Positions 13,134-26,000 of a stretch of DNA of 64,000 nucleotides are shown here, piece after piece. Positions within the stretch are counted from its first letter, which is position 1; every line of letters starts with the position of its first letter. This stretch comes from Nematostella vectensis (Eukaryota > Cnidaria > Anthozoa > Actiniaria > Edwardsiidae), in assembly GCF_932526225.1 (NCBI RefSeq), contig NC_064037.1, positions 15,996,601 through 16,060,600 on the forward strand. The letters are read 5' to 3'. A program made the position numbers and the translations under genes. The notes under the pieces are model-generated. The model was not told where the DNA came from. It made no database searches and saw only the letters and a list, made by a program, of their open reading frames with translations.

Positions 13134-13251
13134 CACGTGACAGCTGTCAAAACGCAGCCTTCTGATTGGTGGAAATAGGCTTTTTATTTGATGTGCACGT
13201 GATGGGAGCTTATTTTCATCAGCGCCTGTCACACGTGTTGTTGCTTATATA
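13134..13251 (+). promoter_or_regulatory. Probable SoxF core promoter: CCAAT, three E-boxes, TATA
   Basis: An inverted CCAAT box (ATTGG, 13165-13169) lies about 80 bp before a TATATA box (13246-13251). Three palindromic CACGTG E-boxes lie at 13134-13139, 13196-13201 and 13232-13237. A start of transcription near 13275-13280 would leave a short leader before the ATG at 13322, which supports that ATG over the upstream one at 13202. This is inference from motif spacing. Confidence 0.5.
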
Positions 13252-13321
13252 CGAGCCTGTCGATAGAGAGCGAAGAAATTTTTTCGAGGTTCGAAGACAA
13301 GAGGTGAATTACAGAGCTAGC

Positions 13322-14371
13322 ATGAGAGCGCCCGAAGAGCTTAAACTGGAACCGGACGAGAAACGCATAGCGAAAGGCAAGAGATTCGTCCATCTACCTC
13401 CCATAACTATTCCTAATGCGACATTCACACAAGCGGCTCAAATGAGGGACCGTGATTTACCGTACACTAATTGGCTTGGTAGTCTATCTGGGAGCGAGGG
13501 CCGTGCGCGCACGGAGAAAGACGATGAGACGGAACGCATAAAGCGGCCGATGAATGCGTTTATGGTGTGGGCTCAAGTAGAACGACGAAGATTAGCTGAC
13601 GCAAACCCTGAGCTTCACAACGCCGAGCTCAGCAAAATGCTGGGGCTAACTTGGAGAGCGCTAAACTCTACACAGAAACGTCCTTTTGTGGACGAAGCAG
13701 AGCGACTTAGACTTCAGCATATGCAGGACTACCCTAACTACAAGTACCGGCCACGGCGGAGGAAACACTCTAAGCGAGCTGCTAAGCGCTCTACTGGCGC
13801 TGCTGCAGGCAGCAAAGTGAACGGTACTGCCTGCGAAAAGAGCTCTGGACAGGAGACAGTCTCGCGATTCAATTGCCTGGTAGAATCCAGCTTTTTCCAG
13901 GTCCCTGGAACACCAAACAGCCCGATCCCTAGCCCTGAACCTAAACCTGGGAAATCGCAATTTTCAGCACTTACTGATCCGGAGGTAAGCATGCTACCGG
14001 CTCCGTTCCCTAACCTGGAAGATATCGATCTGCCGACGCCAGAAAGCAGCCCTGGCCGGGCCGAGACAAGTAAAGTATTTACTTTCCCTACGGCCGCCGT
14101 GGCTGCCGCGGTTGAGTTTCGTAGCACACTCCTTGGCATGCTTGCCAGTCAGAGCGCCAGCGTGCACTCGACGCACAACACCAGCCTCTTTGGTACCGGA
14201 AATGTGTCCTATTCGAGCCAATCGAGCATCGTTAACGCACAGGCTAGCACCGGTCCACAGCAATCGATACCACTCTCGGATCTTTTGCTTGATGACTTGA
14301 ACCTAAACACAAATGAACTGGATCAGTATTTGGACGGGACTGAGCTGGATGCATTCGACTATGTGATCTAA
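13322..14371 (+). CDS. SoxF-type HMG-box transcription factor, intronless
   Basis: A 349-residue nuclear DNA-binding protein. The HMG box spans about residues 71-150 and carries the SOX signature [18 protein letters not shown], then [27 protein letters not shown] and the basic tail [12 protein letters not shown], which gives minor-groove binding and DNA bending plus nuclear import. The C-terminus has [10 protein letters not shown], close to the DRNEFDQYL motif of SoxF (Sox7/17/18) proteins, known as a beta-catenin contact. The middle is rich in Ser, Pro and Thr, as in transactivation regions. The frame is open further 5' (ATG at 13202), but a TATA box at 13246 and A at -3 favour 13322. The whole gene is one exon. 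Possible poly(A) signal AATAAA at 14778. SoxF is the best fit; SoxE is the main alternative. Confidence 0.88.
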   Translation: MRAPEELKLEPDEKRIAKGKRFVHLPPITIPNATFTQAAQMRDRDLPYTNWLGSLSGSEGRARTEKDDETERIKRPMNAFMVWAQVERRRLADANPELHNAELSKMLGLTWRALNSTQKRPFVDEAERLRLQHMQDYPNYKYRPRRRKHSKRAAKRSTGAAAGSKVNGTACEKSSGQETVSRFNCLVESSFFQVPGTPNSPIPSPEPKPGKSQFSALTDPEVSMLPAPFPNLEDIDLPTPESSPGRAETSKVFTFPTAAVAAAVEFRSTLLGMLASQSASVHSTHNTSLFGTGNVSYSSQSSIVNAQASTGPQQSIPLSDLLLDDLNLNTNELDQYLDGTELDAFDYVI

Positions 14372-14783
14372 TTACTGTCGAGATCAAACCCAAATTCCAA
14401 TTGGGGTCTAAAAACTTTGTACAGTCTCCCGGAGTGCCGATACATCTGCCAAAGTACATTTGACATTTTTATAAATACATTTTTGTAGAGAGCAAGCTTT
14501 TGATTTGTTCTCGATAAGAATTGTACGTCGTAGTTGTACGTTCGCATGCTTCACATTGAAGTTTGGCTCCGCAACTGGAATAATTCCTTAGTCTTATTAA
14601 GGTTTTAAGAGCGTCATTCTCTCGAATCTAGATGTGGCTATTTTCAGAGCCACCGTTCATCGCACCCCAGAACAGATTTAATTTATACGTGACGAGAGAT
14701 GCAAAGGTTTTTTTTGTTAGGTTATTTAATTATTATTGATAGCTACAAGGGTAAATATGTCTTACAAGCATGGTCGTAATAAA
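14372..14783 (+). other. Probable SoxF 3' UTR with AATAAA at 14778-14783
   Basis: AT-rich sequence after the stop codon with no open frame of note. AATAAA at 14778-14783 is the first canonical poly(A) signal downstream. The extent is inferred. Confidence 0.4.
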
Positions 14784-17700
14784 AATTGCTTACGCAACGT
14801 TTTGCTTTTTCGATGCTTATTTTGTGTTTGCTTGCTGTGCAATAACAAATCGAAATTGGACTGAGACTCTAAGGTCACGGCTGACAAATACTTCAATATG
14901 TACAAGTTTACGAATAGATTTACATCTCTGGTTTTATCCTGATTGGTTGGTTAGTGTCCTTGGCCGCCCGACGTCCTGTCAAATTCGAGTCTCCCTGCCC
15001 TTTCTATGTATTCAAGTTCATCGTCCAAATGTAAATAATATTAAGATACAGAGCGTTTAAATGTGAGTGATAACTCGAGCCATCGCCGAGATTGAAACCT
15101 TGTGCTCTTTTTAGAAAATATGCCCTAACTTCCAGCGAGCGTAGCTTTTGCATGTGTTTTTAATTGAGGCGAATTTGCCATTTTAAGTAAATCAAGAAGT
15201 ACCTCTCACACAAGGTTAGCCGTGATGCATCCATAGCAGACTTTTCCTTGGTAATGCGCGATTTGAGTGACACATTGACAGTGTGGTTTGACTACTCGCA
15301 TGATTAAAACTTGAATCCAAAAGCGCTCGGTTTTTCTAACGTATTTAATCCATGGTTAAAGACCAAGCTAAATAGCACAAGCTAAAGTCTACTTGTCATC
15401 CACAACCTCTCGCCGCTGTTATCTTCCACTCATCTCGACCGGAAACGATTCTTGTTCGAACATTAAGCAACACAAAGGGTTGGTGATTTGTACTAATTAA
15501 TATTAGCACTGCCTGGATCTTATTACTCTTGCCCAAGGACTATTTACATACTGTCCCACCGCAAAAACTCAGTGACACAATCCAGGAGTTCATTTCGCCT
15601 CCAGCTCTCCTAGCAATTCCATTGAGATTCTCAAGAGTGACAGCAGAACACCACAATTCGAGTGGATGGTTCCAATTTCTGCTGAACTTGAGTAGAGATA
15701 AGACGTCTCTCTCAGCGCGATGCTTAGCGGTTTACGCTCGTAAATTCACTCCCTCACTCCCCGTGATTAACCTATAAATAAACTCAAAACGGACGTTGTT
15801 TGGCCATGAAATCTCCACTTTTCCTGAAAGCTAACACGACGGAAAATAAAGCTGTGTTTGTTGGCGATAACCCGGTCGTCCTTGTATGGACTGGTGGCTT
15901 GTTCAATCTGTCGTTGCGCCCTCCGCGTGTTATCAGCTTCGACGGACGGAGTGGCGGCACAAGCGGGGACAAGGAATAGATGAGCGAGATTGAGTCAGTG
16001 CTTAGATCTGTTAGATCCATCCCGCGATACAATGAGTTCTAGAAAAATAGAAGACATGAGATAAAAAGTGGGAGAGAAGGGAAGTGAAAGTCAAGAAATT
16101 AGAGGGTTGATTTTATTTATCACTTAGATATAATGAATGACAAGGTTGCATACGTTTGAAGGAGGGATTCGAGCGGGTGTTTTAGGGTGATAAGGCTGAT
16201 TAGGCGATTCCTTTCCTATGATGTGCACTGAGTAAATGACGACATGATATTATTTTTATTTCAATCTCTATATGACACAGGAAACTCTCTTTATAAGATG
16301 TCCCTCGTGGTTACCACTCGTAATTACACCTCAATATAGAGGACACTTTTCACCCTCACCTCCGTACAACGAACGCTACTAGAACCGCCCATTATTCTGT
16401 CCCAGCGCACACGTAAACACACGTTTCAGTACATTTTGCGTGTTTTGTAAAAAAGCAATAGCTTGTGACTCTTGTTCTTAATTTTTGAGAAGTCAAATTG
16501 ATAGGCTACTGAGAAAGACGGAATGAGTCGTCCCTTCACCCCTAAAAAGTGCTATTACAAGAGGGTCTACTGGGTTTTTTGTTTGATTTGTTTTTCGTGT
16601 GCAGCACCCGAATTCTACAAAGCCGCCGCCCAACCTTATCCTGGTCCCGTCCCTGTCCATTGTAGACCATAAGTACATTTGTAGTACTACATATTATGGG
16701 ATTATAAGAATTGACTAAAATTTCTTTTGGTAGGAAATACAAGAAGCGAGATGGATAAAAAAAAAGTCGACATCCAACGCGTTTATGCGTTTTTAAAGCA
16801 GTTCAGTAAACTCGCAACTGTGTTCTTCAAATCGGTGAATTCTTTCAGTCATCTCCCTCCGGTGACCTCACTCGAGAAAACACAACCGCTTTTTTTTAAA
16901 CAACACTTCACATACGGTCGGTGTTATTGAATGATATCGGCTATCGGTATAATCTCTTCTCAAATACAGCTAAGACTACGGTTATGATCTCGCTGAAAAC
17001 GCAGAATTTGCGGGACGCGTCAAAGATGGCGATGGCGGCGGTGTGAGCGAATCTGTGTTGTTCGCGATAAAAATACACTTCATTGCCTGCAAGAATACTT
17101 CTAACTTACCCGAGTTTCTTAACTTCTTTAAAAATATATATATATACACTCTAGGAATGAAGAAAATGATAACAAAATAGGGAGACCCTTGTAGTTCCAG
17201 TTTTCAGGAATATTTCGGATTTACGTAAGGTTTTACGTAAGAGATACTCATTAGCTGATTTATTTGTCTACGATTGATTTTGATATAATAATTACTTTGA
17301 TATCCTGCCTCTGGCGGAATAACGTAAGACACGAGCCTAAAGTTAGTCATTAATCACAGGAAATCTTCTTGTCGTAATTAGAAGCCGGGAATTTGAGTGA
17401 CGCGAAAGCACTATCATGGGCTTTTTTTATACATGAAGGTCAAAACGGTTATCAAACTTGGACGTAGAAATCGTGTGTGTAAAGGAAGATTGTGTAAAGG
17501 AAGACCTTCTTAGACCCTAGGGGAGGCAATAAAGGGTTAGTCGTTTGCAAGTACGCGTGTTCCGGTTTTGAAGAGCTCTCCTGCAGAGAACAAGGTCGAA
17601 CCGAACACTGATATAGTTCAATCTATACTTTTTTCATTTTTATTTTTTTGCTTGCAACAGCTTTGAAAAATTCTTGAAAGGCTCAACACCTGCATATGAT

Positions 17701-18660
17701 CTTTCTGGGCATAAAACGAGGAACTAGCATGATATATCAGACGAACGGAGATCAGAAGATCTTCAGGGTTGGATGGGTTGGATGGACAGACCCCAAGTTA
17801 TAAAAATATATTTGAAAATCTTTCCAAGTTTTTTTTTTTTTTTTTCGCGCGATGATACGGGGGCTTAGACGGGCGCGCGCCTTCAACAATCCTAATTATT
17901 TAACAAAGAATTTAACACTTAGACGGTGCAAATTGTGCATGTGAACAATTGCACTTTTTGAAAAGCGCCCTTGTACAACTTTGAATTTTAAAATACTTAA
18001 TATATACTTCAAAATACCGATATTCATTTCTGATAACATCCAGTGTTTGTTTTATTGATTTGTGTAAAACATCTGTGCCCCAATTGTACGACGAACCGCT
18101 CAAAATGAATGTTTTGTATTCATTTTATTTATTTTAGTTATAGCTGAGAAAATCAGAGTTATAGGTATAGCTGAGAAAATCAGATTTGATTCTTTACAGT
18201 AGACGATTGTAATAAACTAGAAGATACAAGATACAAATCCCACGCTATGCCTCCCGCCCGACATCTCTAACCCTTTGAATCCCCGTATCCTGGTCGCTAA
18301 AAACGGTAATTTTCGCATCCTGAAAAACCTACTGTGGACCCTCTTTTGACAAATCAGGCAGATGATTAGGTTCTTTATTGGTTCGTATTTTTCCACCAAA
18401 CAATTATGACTCATAAATCATGTTTTAAATTGTTCTCACTTGTTTTATTTAAAAGGTTTCACATACGTTATATCCAGATTTTTGACAAACAACATTTGAT
18501 CTTTCAAATTAGAACCTATTCTTTTCCACCAGGATGATCAGGTTCTTATAAAAAAATAAATAATCTAAATCTCTAGAGGCTGTTCCTACGAGTGTGTTAA
18601 CTTTATTTCTCCCATCACTTAAACACTGTAAATACTTCTAACCAGGGGCTCTGGGATTAA

Positions 18661-18920
18661 AGCAGGCTATCAATGCCAGATTTTAATACTCCCGCGTAGC
18701 AGCAAGTCACATAAAGCATCACTTCAATCGGCTAATTCAAGCACGTAACTGAGGTACTTTTAATTTATGTTATTATTATTATTTTTTACTTTGCCACAAG
18801 TGGCAGGGTTCCCGCAACAGCATAGCCTTTTACTGCTGGCCCTTTAAAAAGAAACAAGAAAATACTCTACGATTCACTGGTTTTTTTTGGCGAATAAACC
18901 ATTGTACCATCATATTTGCA
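18661..18920 (+). repeat. Dispersed repeat family, copy A (interrupted)
   Basis: Shares 'cggctaattcaagc' and surrounding sequence with copies at 22369, 24355, 29225 and 53215. It is interrupted by unrelated sequence from about 18767, before 'gaataaacc' of the family resumes near 18893. Confidence 0.55.
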
Positions 18921-19503
18921 TAAGAACAAAGGAGGAGTTGATCGATATTTTATATAAAATTGCACTTTCAGTGACCGATAAAATTGCGCCAATCACACCA
19001 TGTAACGGTAGTGCCGAGGCCCACCACGCAGTGTATCAACTTAAGTATTAAGGGCCATGCACGTCCAACCCAGCCATCTCATCACGTCTCACAGGTAGAC
19101 CGACTGTGAAAACCAGTCGGAGATCTACTTAAAAACGCGGGCTTCCTGTAGCTCACGGCGAGAGACTAGGACCTTTGGGTTTGACCCTTGGGCTCCCTGT
19201 GGCTTGGGACTTAAAGATGGTTGAAGATGGTTTGTGTCGATCACGTCTTGCATTTTTCTCGTTTTTGAAGTGCCTTGCGGAATTGTAAGCATTCAAGGGA
19301 TTTGAAAGCCTTTATTAGAGGTACACAATTCTCAAGAGTTTCGTAACAACATATTTGATGGCACTGGTTGACATAAAGGTTCTTTACCATGCACCGATAC
19401 GAGTCTAGCCAAGACGGAAACACTAGCAAAGTCTTATTATGTGCGATCATGGATTGTTTGAGGCAAACTTGCTATGCTGATGAGAATCCAATCAAAGAAT
19501 ACA

Positions 19504-19653
19504 CAGGAGCGGATCTAGCTTCTCGCTAAAGGGAGGGTTTGGCTCAGTTTAAAAGTGGGGAGGGGGTAATTTGTTTTGTTACATATGGCTTTCTGGCAGC
19601 CCAAAGGGGGGGGGGGAGTTAACTCCTAAACCCTTCCCCTAGATCCGCTTCTG
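19504..19653. mobile_element. hAT-like MITE, copy 2
   Basis: Ends 'caggagcggatctag' and 'ctagatccgcttctg' are near-perfect inverted repeats. The interior shares 'acatatggctttctggcagc' with the reverse complement of copy 1 at 1361-1467. Confidence 0.65.
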
Positions 19654-20344
19654 ATACAGCTATGCCCATGGGTTGCAGACTTGCAGCACGTGTAATTTGG
19701 TAGTAGATTAGCTTTTAGTCTTGGCCCGACTGGTGCCGTTGTGTGTGAAGCTATTTTTTCTTGTACTCAGAGCTTTAGACTTTTCTAATATCAGTTGATA
19801 TTTTGTCATCAAAAGTTACAGGTCTTACAGTACTTTTCGACTGAATTGTACGTTTAACAAAGTATGACACATTTTTACTTCGTTTTTCCTCTAGACATGT
19901 TTTCAGATGGTATTAGAGATTTCACCACAAACTTTGTCAAATCTTGAATGAAGACAATGACAAAGAGCGGCTGACTAGGGATCGGATCTTAAAATTAAAC
20001 ATATTTATATTTTCAACAACAATGAACTGCAATGCCACGCCCATTATGAATAAATAAGAAAGACACCCTCTTTTCCTAGGAAGATTATGATCGATAAGAA
20101 CCTCGCTTGGGTAGCTTTTGCATGCTTACTGGCAAAGCAAGCAGTTAATCTCCTTATTGTACCAATAAGCCAGAAATCCTTCTCAAGGAGACAGAATACC
20201 TTGAGACTAAGGGCGCGCTTTTTTACTCGTGATTCCGGAATGAGAATGATTAGAATAGAACTATCACACGTGGCTCACGTGACAAATGCACGTGAAAACG
20301 CATGGGACATGAGAGGCATTTAACATAATGATCTTGTGAGAATG

Positions 20345-20610
20345 ATTATTTACTAGCAGTGATGAACTAGACGCGCGTGGATTCCGCGCGTTTGAAGTCA
20401 TCTACTTAATTGTATTACTAGCAGTATTGAACTAGACGCGCGTGGATTCCGCGCGTTTGAAGTCATCTACTTAATTAATTTTACTAGCAGTAATGAACTA
20501 GACGCGCGTGGATCCCGCGCGTGAGTAATCTACAAAATGATTACTTACAGTGACGGACTAGACGCGCGTGGATCCCGCGCGTGTGAGGTTATCTACAGAA
20601 TGATTATTAG
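20345..20610 (+). repeat. Four-unit satellite with GC palindrome core
   Basis: Four units of about 55-65 bp each contain 'gaactagacgcgcgtgga' (or 'ggactaga...') followed by 'ccgcgcgt', so every unit carries an inverted GCGCG pair. Units 3 and 4 have 'ggatcc' at the centre, units 1 and 2 'ggattc'. Confidence 0.8.
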
Positions 20611-21177
20611 AAATTAAAAGAAGTTAAAATTTCAGCAGATATCCCGTTGTGCAAAAAAATGTTAGCATTGATAGTTTTTGTTTTGGAAATTCTTGAACTA
20701 TAGGGTGATCTAGTCGGAGGATAGGGTGGTCGGGAGGTGGGTGGTGGGTAAAACCTTGGCAACGGGAATCATGGAAACGTACTAATGTGACTCGAATTCT
20801 CGAGCTTGATAGATCCGACTATGCACAATTGCCTCAACACGTACAACTCAAACTTGGATTACTTTCGCATGGATTATGATAAATAAATAAGCAAATAAAT
20901 AAACAAACCAATCAGTGGAGAAGACATTATAGTTTAAATATCTTTTTAATATTCCTTAAATTTCTTTTAAAATATAGACTGACATTTTTACGTGAAAACA
21001 TCGAGTTCTGATCTTATTGGAATTGCTTTTCTCGTTACAGGGCCACGGCGTGTATATTGTCGAGCATACGAACACCAGCAAAATACAGCGAGAATCGATA
21101 AATGTCTCCTCATCAGGGCTACAATGTTATTAGTTTTTGCTGTAAAGTGTTACCTTCGTTAAATAATTAACAATTAT

Positions 21178-21230
21178 TAGCGGTGGATAGTCCCCGTGAC
21201 GTGAAGCGGCGAGGGGACTATTCACCGCTA
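21178..21230. repeat. 18-bp-arm hairpin
   Basis: 'tagcggtggatagtcccc' at 21178-21195 is exactly inverted at 21213-21230 around a 17-base loop. No gene is adjacent. Confidence 0.85.
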
Positions 21231-22152
21231 TTCGTTGAGCCTGAGGAGAATAATTGTTTTAGTATATACTTGGCGGGCCTGAACAAGACACATTTTGCTG
21301 TAATTATTTTATCGAATTTCCAACTTTGTGTAGCTTAATGGTCGCGCGAAACAAGGTATCGCTTCTGAGTGTTGCCTATAGTTTGCATCCCAAGGGGCAG
21401 GGCATTTTACTGCAGTGTTGTCCCGAGGGGGTTTCTCTGCTTTGTACAGCGTCAAAGTCTAATCCCCCACCCTCCCCCGGGACCATGGGGGTGGAGGTTT
21501 CAATTGACTAGTGCATTAGGGGCACCAAATCCATCTTGTTTTTCCACACAATGCTTTTAACCACCACGAAATACAGAAACTCCAATAAATATACGAATTT
21601 TGACCAACATTATTGTAGACTTATTAAGTCCCGTTTGACACGTCGTTTTCACGAATTTGATCGTAGAAATTATTTCTTTCGCTTTGAATCCTCCACAGAC
21701 GATAAAGTACAATCACTAAAATACTTCCTTGAGTGTGGATACATTATGCAGGCCTAAACTTTTAGTAACTTGTCGTTCTCTTTCGTATAAAGTGACGATT
21801 CGCTTCATATGTTTATCGCAAATAAAATTACAGAAAACTTTGAATTTGTCGCGCGCGTTGCAAAATCATCCCGGCGGGAAATTTTCAAAACACAGGGAGT
21901 TTGAAGCCGATTTTCTGTAAAGAACAATGAATCTAAATCATTTTTAGCAAAACTGCCGTTTCAATGTAAAGCTCGAAAATTTCGGGTGCTTAAAGCAAGT
22001 TTTTGTACGGCAATTTCACAAATCGACCCATTATTCCGAGTTTCAGCGGTGAAGACTGTCCATTATCAGAGCGCGCGTTCTTATGAAGTTCCCTATGTGA
22101 GTGGTTTTCAAAATCCCGTGAAACAAAATATTGTAATTGTTAAAGTGTAATA

Positions 22153-22345
22153 GTCAAGCCAGAACAAAAGAGAACAAAGACATTACAGTGTATTAGTACT
22201 AAGTAAACTAAATAGTATTTCACGGGTTTTTGAAAACCACTCTAGATGGTCAAGCCAGAACAAAAAGAGAACAAAGACCTTACAGAGTATTAGTAGTAAA
22301 TCAACTAAATAGTATTTCAGGGGTATTTGAAAACCGCTCTATTAA
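22153..22345 (+). repeat. Direct tandem duplication, two units of about 95 bp
   Basis: Both units begin 'tcaagccagaacaaa' and end near 'tttgaaaacc', with about ten differences between them. Confidence 0.75.
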
Positions 22346-22368
22346 TACAACATACAATCACATTTCCA

Positions 22369-22560
22369 TCGGCTAATTCAAGCAAGTAAATAATATATAT
22401 TCAATTAAATATCGTCAATAACATATCAGAGTAATAATCGTAGATTATTATTTTGAAGTTTCATTGCGAATAAACCGCTGCATTTTTAACGATAAACAAT
22501 AAGAAAGGAGTGGGTGATTGGCATTTTTTAAGGCCTGTAGACAAGAAAGACTCAAAAGGT
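22369..22560 (+). repeat. Dispersed repeat family, copy B
   Basis: Nearly collinear with 24415-24600: shared blocks include 'catttccatcggctaattca', 'gtcaataacatatcagag' and 'ggagtgggtgattggcat'. Non-coding. Confidence 0.8.
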
Positions 22561-22920
22561 TGCCCGGGCATAGCTTATCTTATTTTGAAATCGACTTCCA
22601 TCTCAGGACCATTCGTTGACCCTCGTTAATTTTTTTTTGGTTCTGCAAATATTTGCTTTTGCCCATTTTCAATAAAAAGTATTTACATGACTTTTTATAT
22701 TTTAAAATACAGTACAAATTAAATCAAAGGATTATTTAAAATTTAATAATTTACATGAATAAAATTTTTGAGTGGGTGTGGAGGGAGTGGGGGGGGGGGG
22801 AGGGGGGTTGAGTGAAAGGGGGGATGGCAAGGCAAGGGTGACCCATGATTAAAGCAGATGGGAAATGGGCAAGAGAATGGGGCATACTGATTTGTCTGAG
22901 AATTTCGTTCGTCGTGACAT

Positions 22921-23018
22921 CAGTCACGTGGCACGCGCACGTACACTACAATCAGTCACGTGGCACGTGTACGTACACTACACATCAGTGACGTGGCACG
23001 TGCACGTACACTACACAT
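22921..23018 (-). repeat. 33-bp tandem repeat that includes the LIMK stop codon
   Basis: Three units (22921-22952, 22953-22985, 22986-23018). The innermost one contains the final codons GAT GTG and the TAG stop of the LIMK gene. Units 2 and 3 are almost identical, and unit 1 has lost one base. Each unit also holds CACGTG-like boxes. Confidence 0.9.
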
Positions 23019-26000
23019 CCGTCTCAGCACACTCCTTGATGGTCTTCATCAGACTCCGCGGCATGAGCGAGAACTCTATCTCATCGGGTAAAGGCAGTCC
23101 TACCTCCAGGTGAAGGTAAATCGCGTCTAGCCACTCCCGGACGGTCTCAAAAGGAGGCCTGCAATTAGCATAATACAAAACCTATTTAACGGTGGCGATG
23201 ACGTCACTTTACCCCCAGATAGCTAGCCCGGATGCCGGCGTTTGGTGGTGTTGTTATCGCGAATCTTAAGCGATTATAGCCGCCATCTTGGATTTGGAAC
23301 AAGATGAGGCTGGTATTTCGCAATGAAAAGACCACCAAACGCCTGAATGGAGGTTACCAAACAGCCGAAAACACCAAACACCAAAACGGGTTTACAAGGT
23401 AGAAAAACCAAGTAAGAAATCTCAAGAGGGATTACCACGATTCTTATTATCCAAAACTTGAATTTTCGATAAAATGTGCAAAGGGTTAGCTGAAATTGTT
23501 TAAAAAGAGTATGGCCATTGATCAAAGAAAAGGCCAGAAACAACGACGGGAGTAAACTCATTCAGTTTCCAAACATTGTACTTATCAATTTGCGAGGTTA
23601 CCTGTTATGAAGCTGGTAGGGGTAAAATATGGGGGGAGGGAAGGGTGGTACGAACCGTTTGTCAGGATCTAGGTGACCACAGAGAAATGCGAGTTTGTAG
23701 AAAACTGCGGGACAACCAGCACAGAATTTCATCCGAAAAGAATCCTCGTCCACGGTGAAGTCCTTAACGCGAAGAGGTATAATTAGTTGTGATAACAGGT
23801 GCTGAACGACAGTGTAAACTACTAAAACTATACGCATGCGCTCGCTCGGGCAAAGCATGGTACAACAAAAGGTTAAATTATTCAAGTAAAACTAAGAAAA
23901 GCTTACTTCAGTCTACACCAAGTGTAGCCCTTTTAAAATATAGTGCATAGACGATCTAATAAAGAAGTCATGTATAAAATTAAAGCGTTGGGTTTGGTCT
24001 AATTTTTACAGTTTTCAATAAATATTCCGAATAATATTCCGGAAAAGTATTCAATAAAATATCCAATCATATTATGTTCATTATGTCTATTTCATTTGTG
24101 AAAGCTGAAAGTCTTTTAGCCAAGTCCCAGGCGTTTTTACGGGTTTCCAGTTCTTGGAGATGAACCGTGAGGCAGCCTTTTAAGTCTGGGACGAGCTATC
24201 GTTTACTGTGACGTCACAACTCTTACAAACCACAGGAAGCCCGATCAGAAACCATGATAAGAACACCTGGGGCCAGTCCGACTAGAATGACGTGACCTTA
24301 TTAGGCCGATGTGACCATATATAGTCTGGCAAGTGGTAGCTTAAGTGCTTTAAAGAAGGCCAATCACGCCGCCATTTTATGCTCCCGCTTAATGGCGAGT
24401 GACACAAAGCATCCATTTCCATCGGCTAATTCAAGCGAGTAACCAAGATATTTTCAATTTAATCTCGTCAATAACATATCAGAGAAATAATCGTAGATTA
24501 TTATTTTGAAGTTTCCTTGCGAGTAAACCGCTGCATTTTCAACGATAAACAATAAGAAAGGAGTGGGTGATTGGCATGCTTTAAGGCCTGTGCTTTAAGG
24601 CATGTAAGACTACATTCTCGTATCTCACCTTTTTCCGTGGGAGGTAGTCAGGGTCTGCCTCGACCCTACCGATAATCTACAAGCACAAGATGAGAGCGGT
24701 CAAGGCCCGAGTAGTGGTGGGGGCGGGGGGGGGGGGAGGGCGATAATCCCTAAGCACAATGTGAAAGCAGTCAAGACCGCTGTGCGTGTGTGTGGAGAAA
24801 TAATCTACAAGCACAAGATGAGAGCGGTCAAGGCCTGAGTAGTGGTGGGGGCGGGGGGGTGGGAGGGCGATAATCCCTAAGCACAATGTGAAAGCAGTCA
24901 AGACCGCTGTGCGCGTGTGTGGAGAAATAATCTACAAGCACACAAGATGAGAGCGGTCAAGGCCTGAGTAGTGGTGGGGGCGGGGGGGGGGGGAGCGATA
25001 ATCCCTAAGCACAATGTGAAAGCAGTCAAGACCGCTGTGCGCGTGTGTGGAGAAATAATCTACAAGCACACAAGATGAGAGCGGTCAAGGCCTGAGTAGT
25101 GGTGGGGGCGGGGGGGGGGGGGGAGCGATAATCCCTAAGCACAATGTGAAAGCAGTCAAGACCGCTGTGCGCGTGTGTGGAGAAATAATCTACAAGCACA
25201 CAAGATGAGAGCGGTCAAGGCCTGAGTAGTGGTGGGGGCGGGGGGGGGGGGGAGCGATAATCCCTAAGCACAATGTGAAAGCAGTCAAGACCGCTGTGCG
25301 CGTGTGTGGAGAAATAATCTACAAGCACAAGATGAGAGCCGTCAAGGCCTGAGTAGTGGTGGGGGCGGGGGGTGATAATCCCTAAGCACAATGTGAAAGC
25401 AGTCAAGACCGCTGTGCGTGTATGCGGAGAAATAATCTACAAGCACAAGATGAGAGCGGTCAAGGCCTGTCCCTTGCACACTTTCAGCATCACAGAGCCT
25501 AGGGCGCCTTGAGAAAGAGGGGGCCGCATGGGAGGAAATCACTCACATTATGGAATTATAAGCCCTGAGCGAACAGAATAAAATGTTGGGGAACTACTTT
25601 GTGACACTTCATTGGTGTTTAATGAGGGCCTTTAATGCCTTTGTGCATTGTTTTTTTTTATGTAAACCATTTCTTTCACGGAGCTTAAAGAGGCACCTGC
25701 GATTTCAGTATTGTTTCAGTGTAATTTTAGTGTATTATTATTTGTGCAATCTCAAAAAACAGTGAGCAGCATGCAAAATAATCAAAATAACTATCCAGGT
25801 TTATTTAAAATGTGTACTTACATCTGTTGCTAAGGAAAACTGATAAAAGCCTTGTAGAAAGTCATAAGACTCTGATATTTGCCAAGATGACCAACAAAAG
25901 TGTGCTGACTATTAGGATGACGTTTCCCGTGACGTCATAAGGTGACGTCATAGATACAGACAAAAGCAAATATTTCAAGTAAAATTAGTCGAAACTAAAT

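Larger units (their letters stand above)
14784..22900. other. Gene-poor region with repeats
   Basis: No exon with a recognisable domain was found on either strand. It contains copies of a dispersed repeat (18661-18920, 22369-22560), an hAT-like MITE (19504-19653), a GC-palindrome satellite (20345-20610), a hairpin (21178-21230) and a two-unit duplication (22153-22345). Short open frames here lack motifs and splice partners. Confidence 0.55.

Noticed and set aside
13661-14263. Antisense open frames across the Sox gene
   Set aside because: Shadows of the GC-richer coding strand; no motif.
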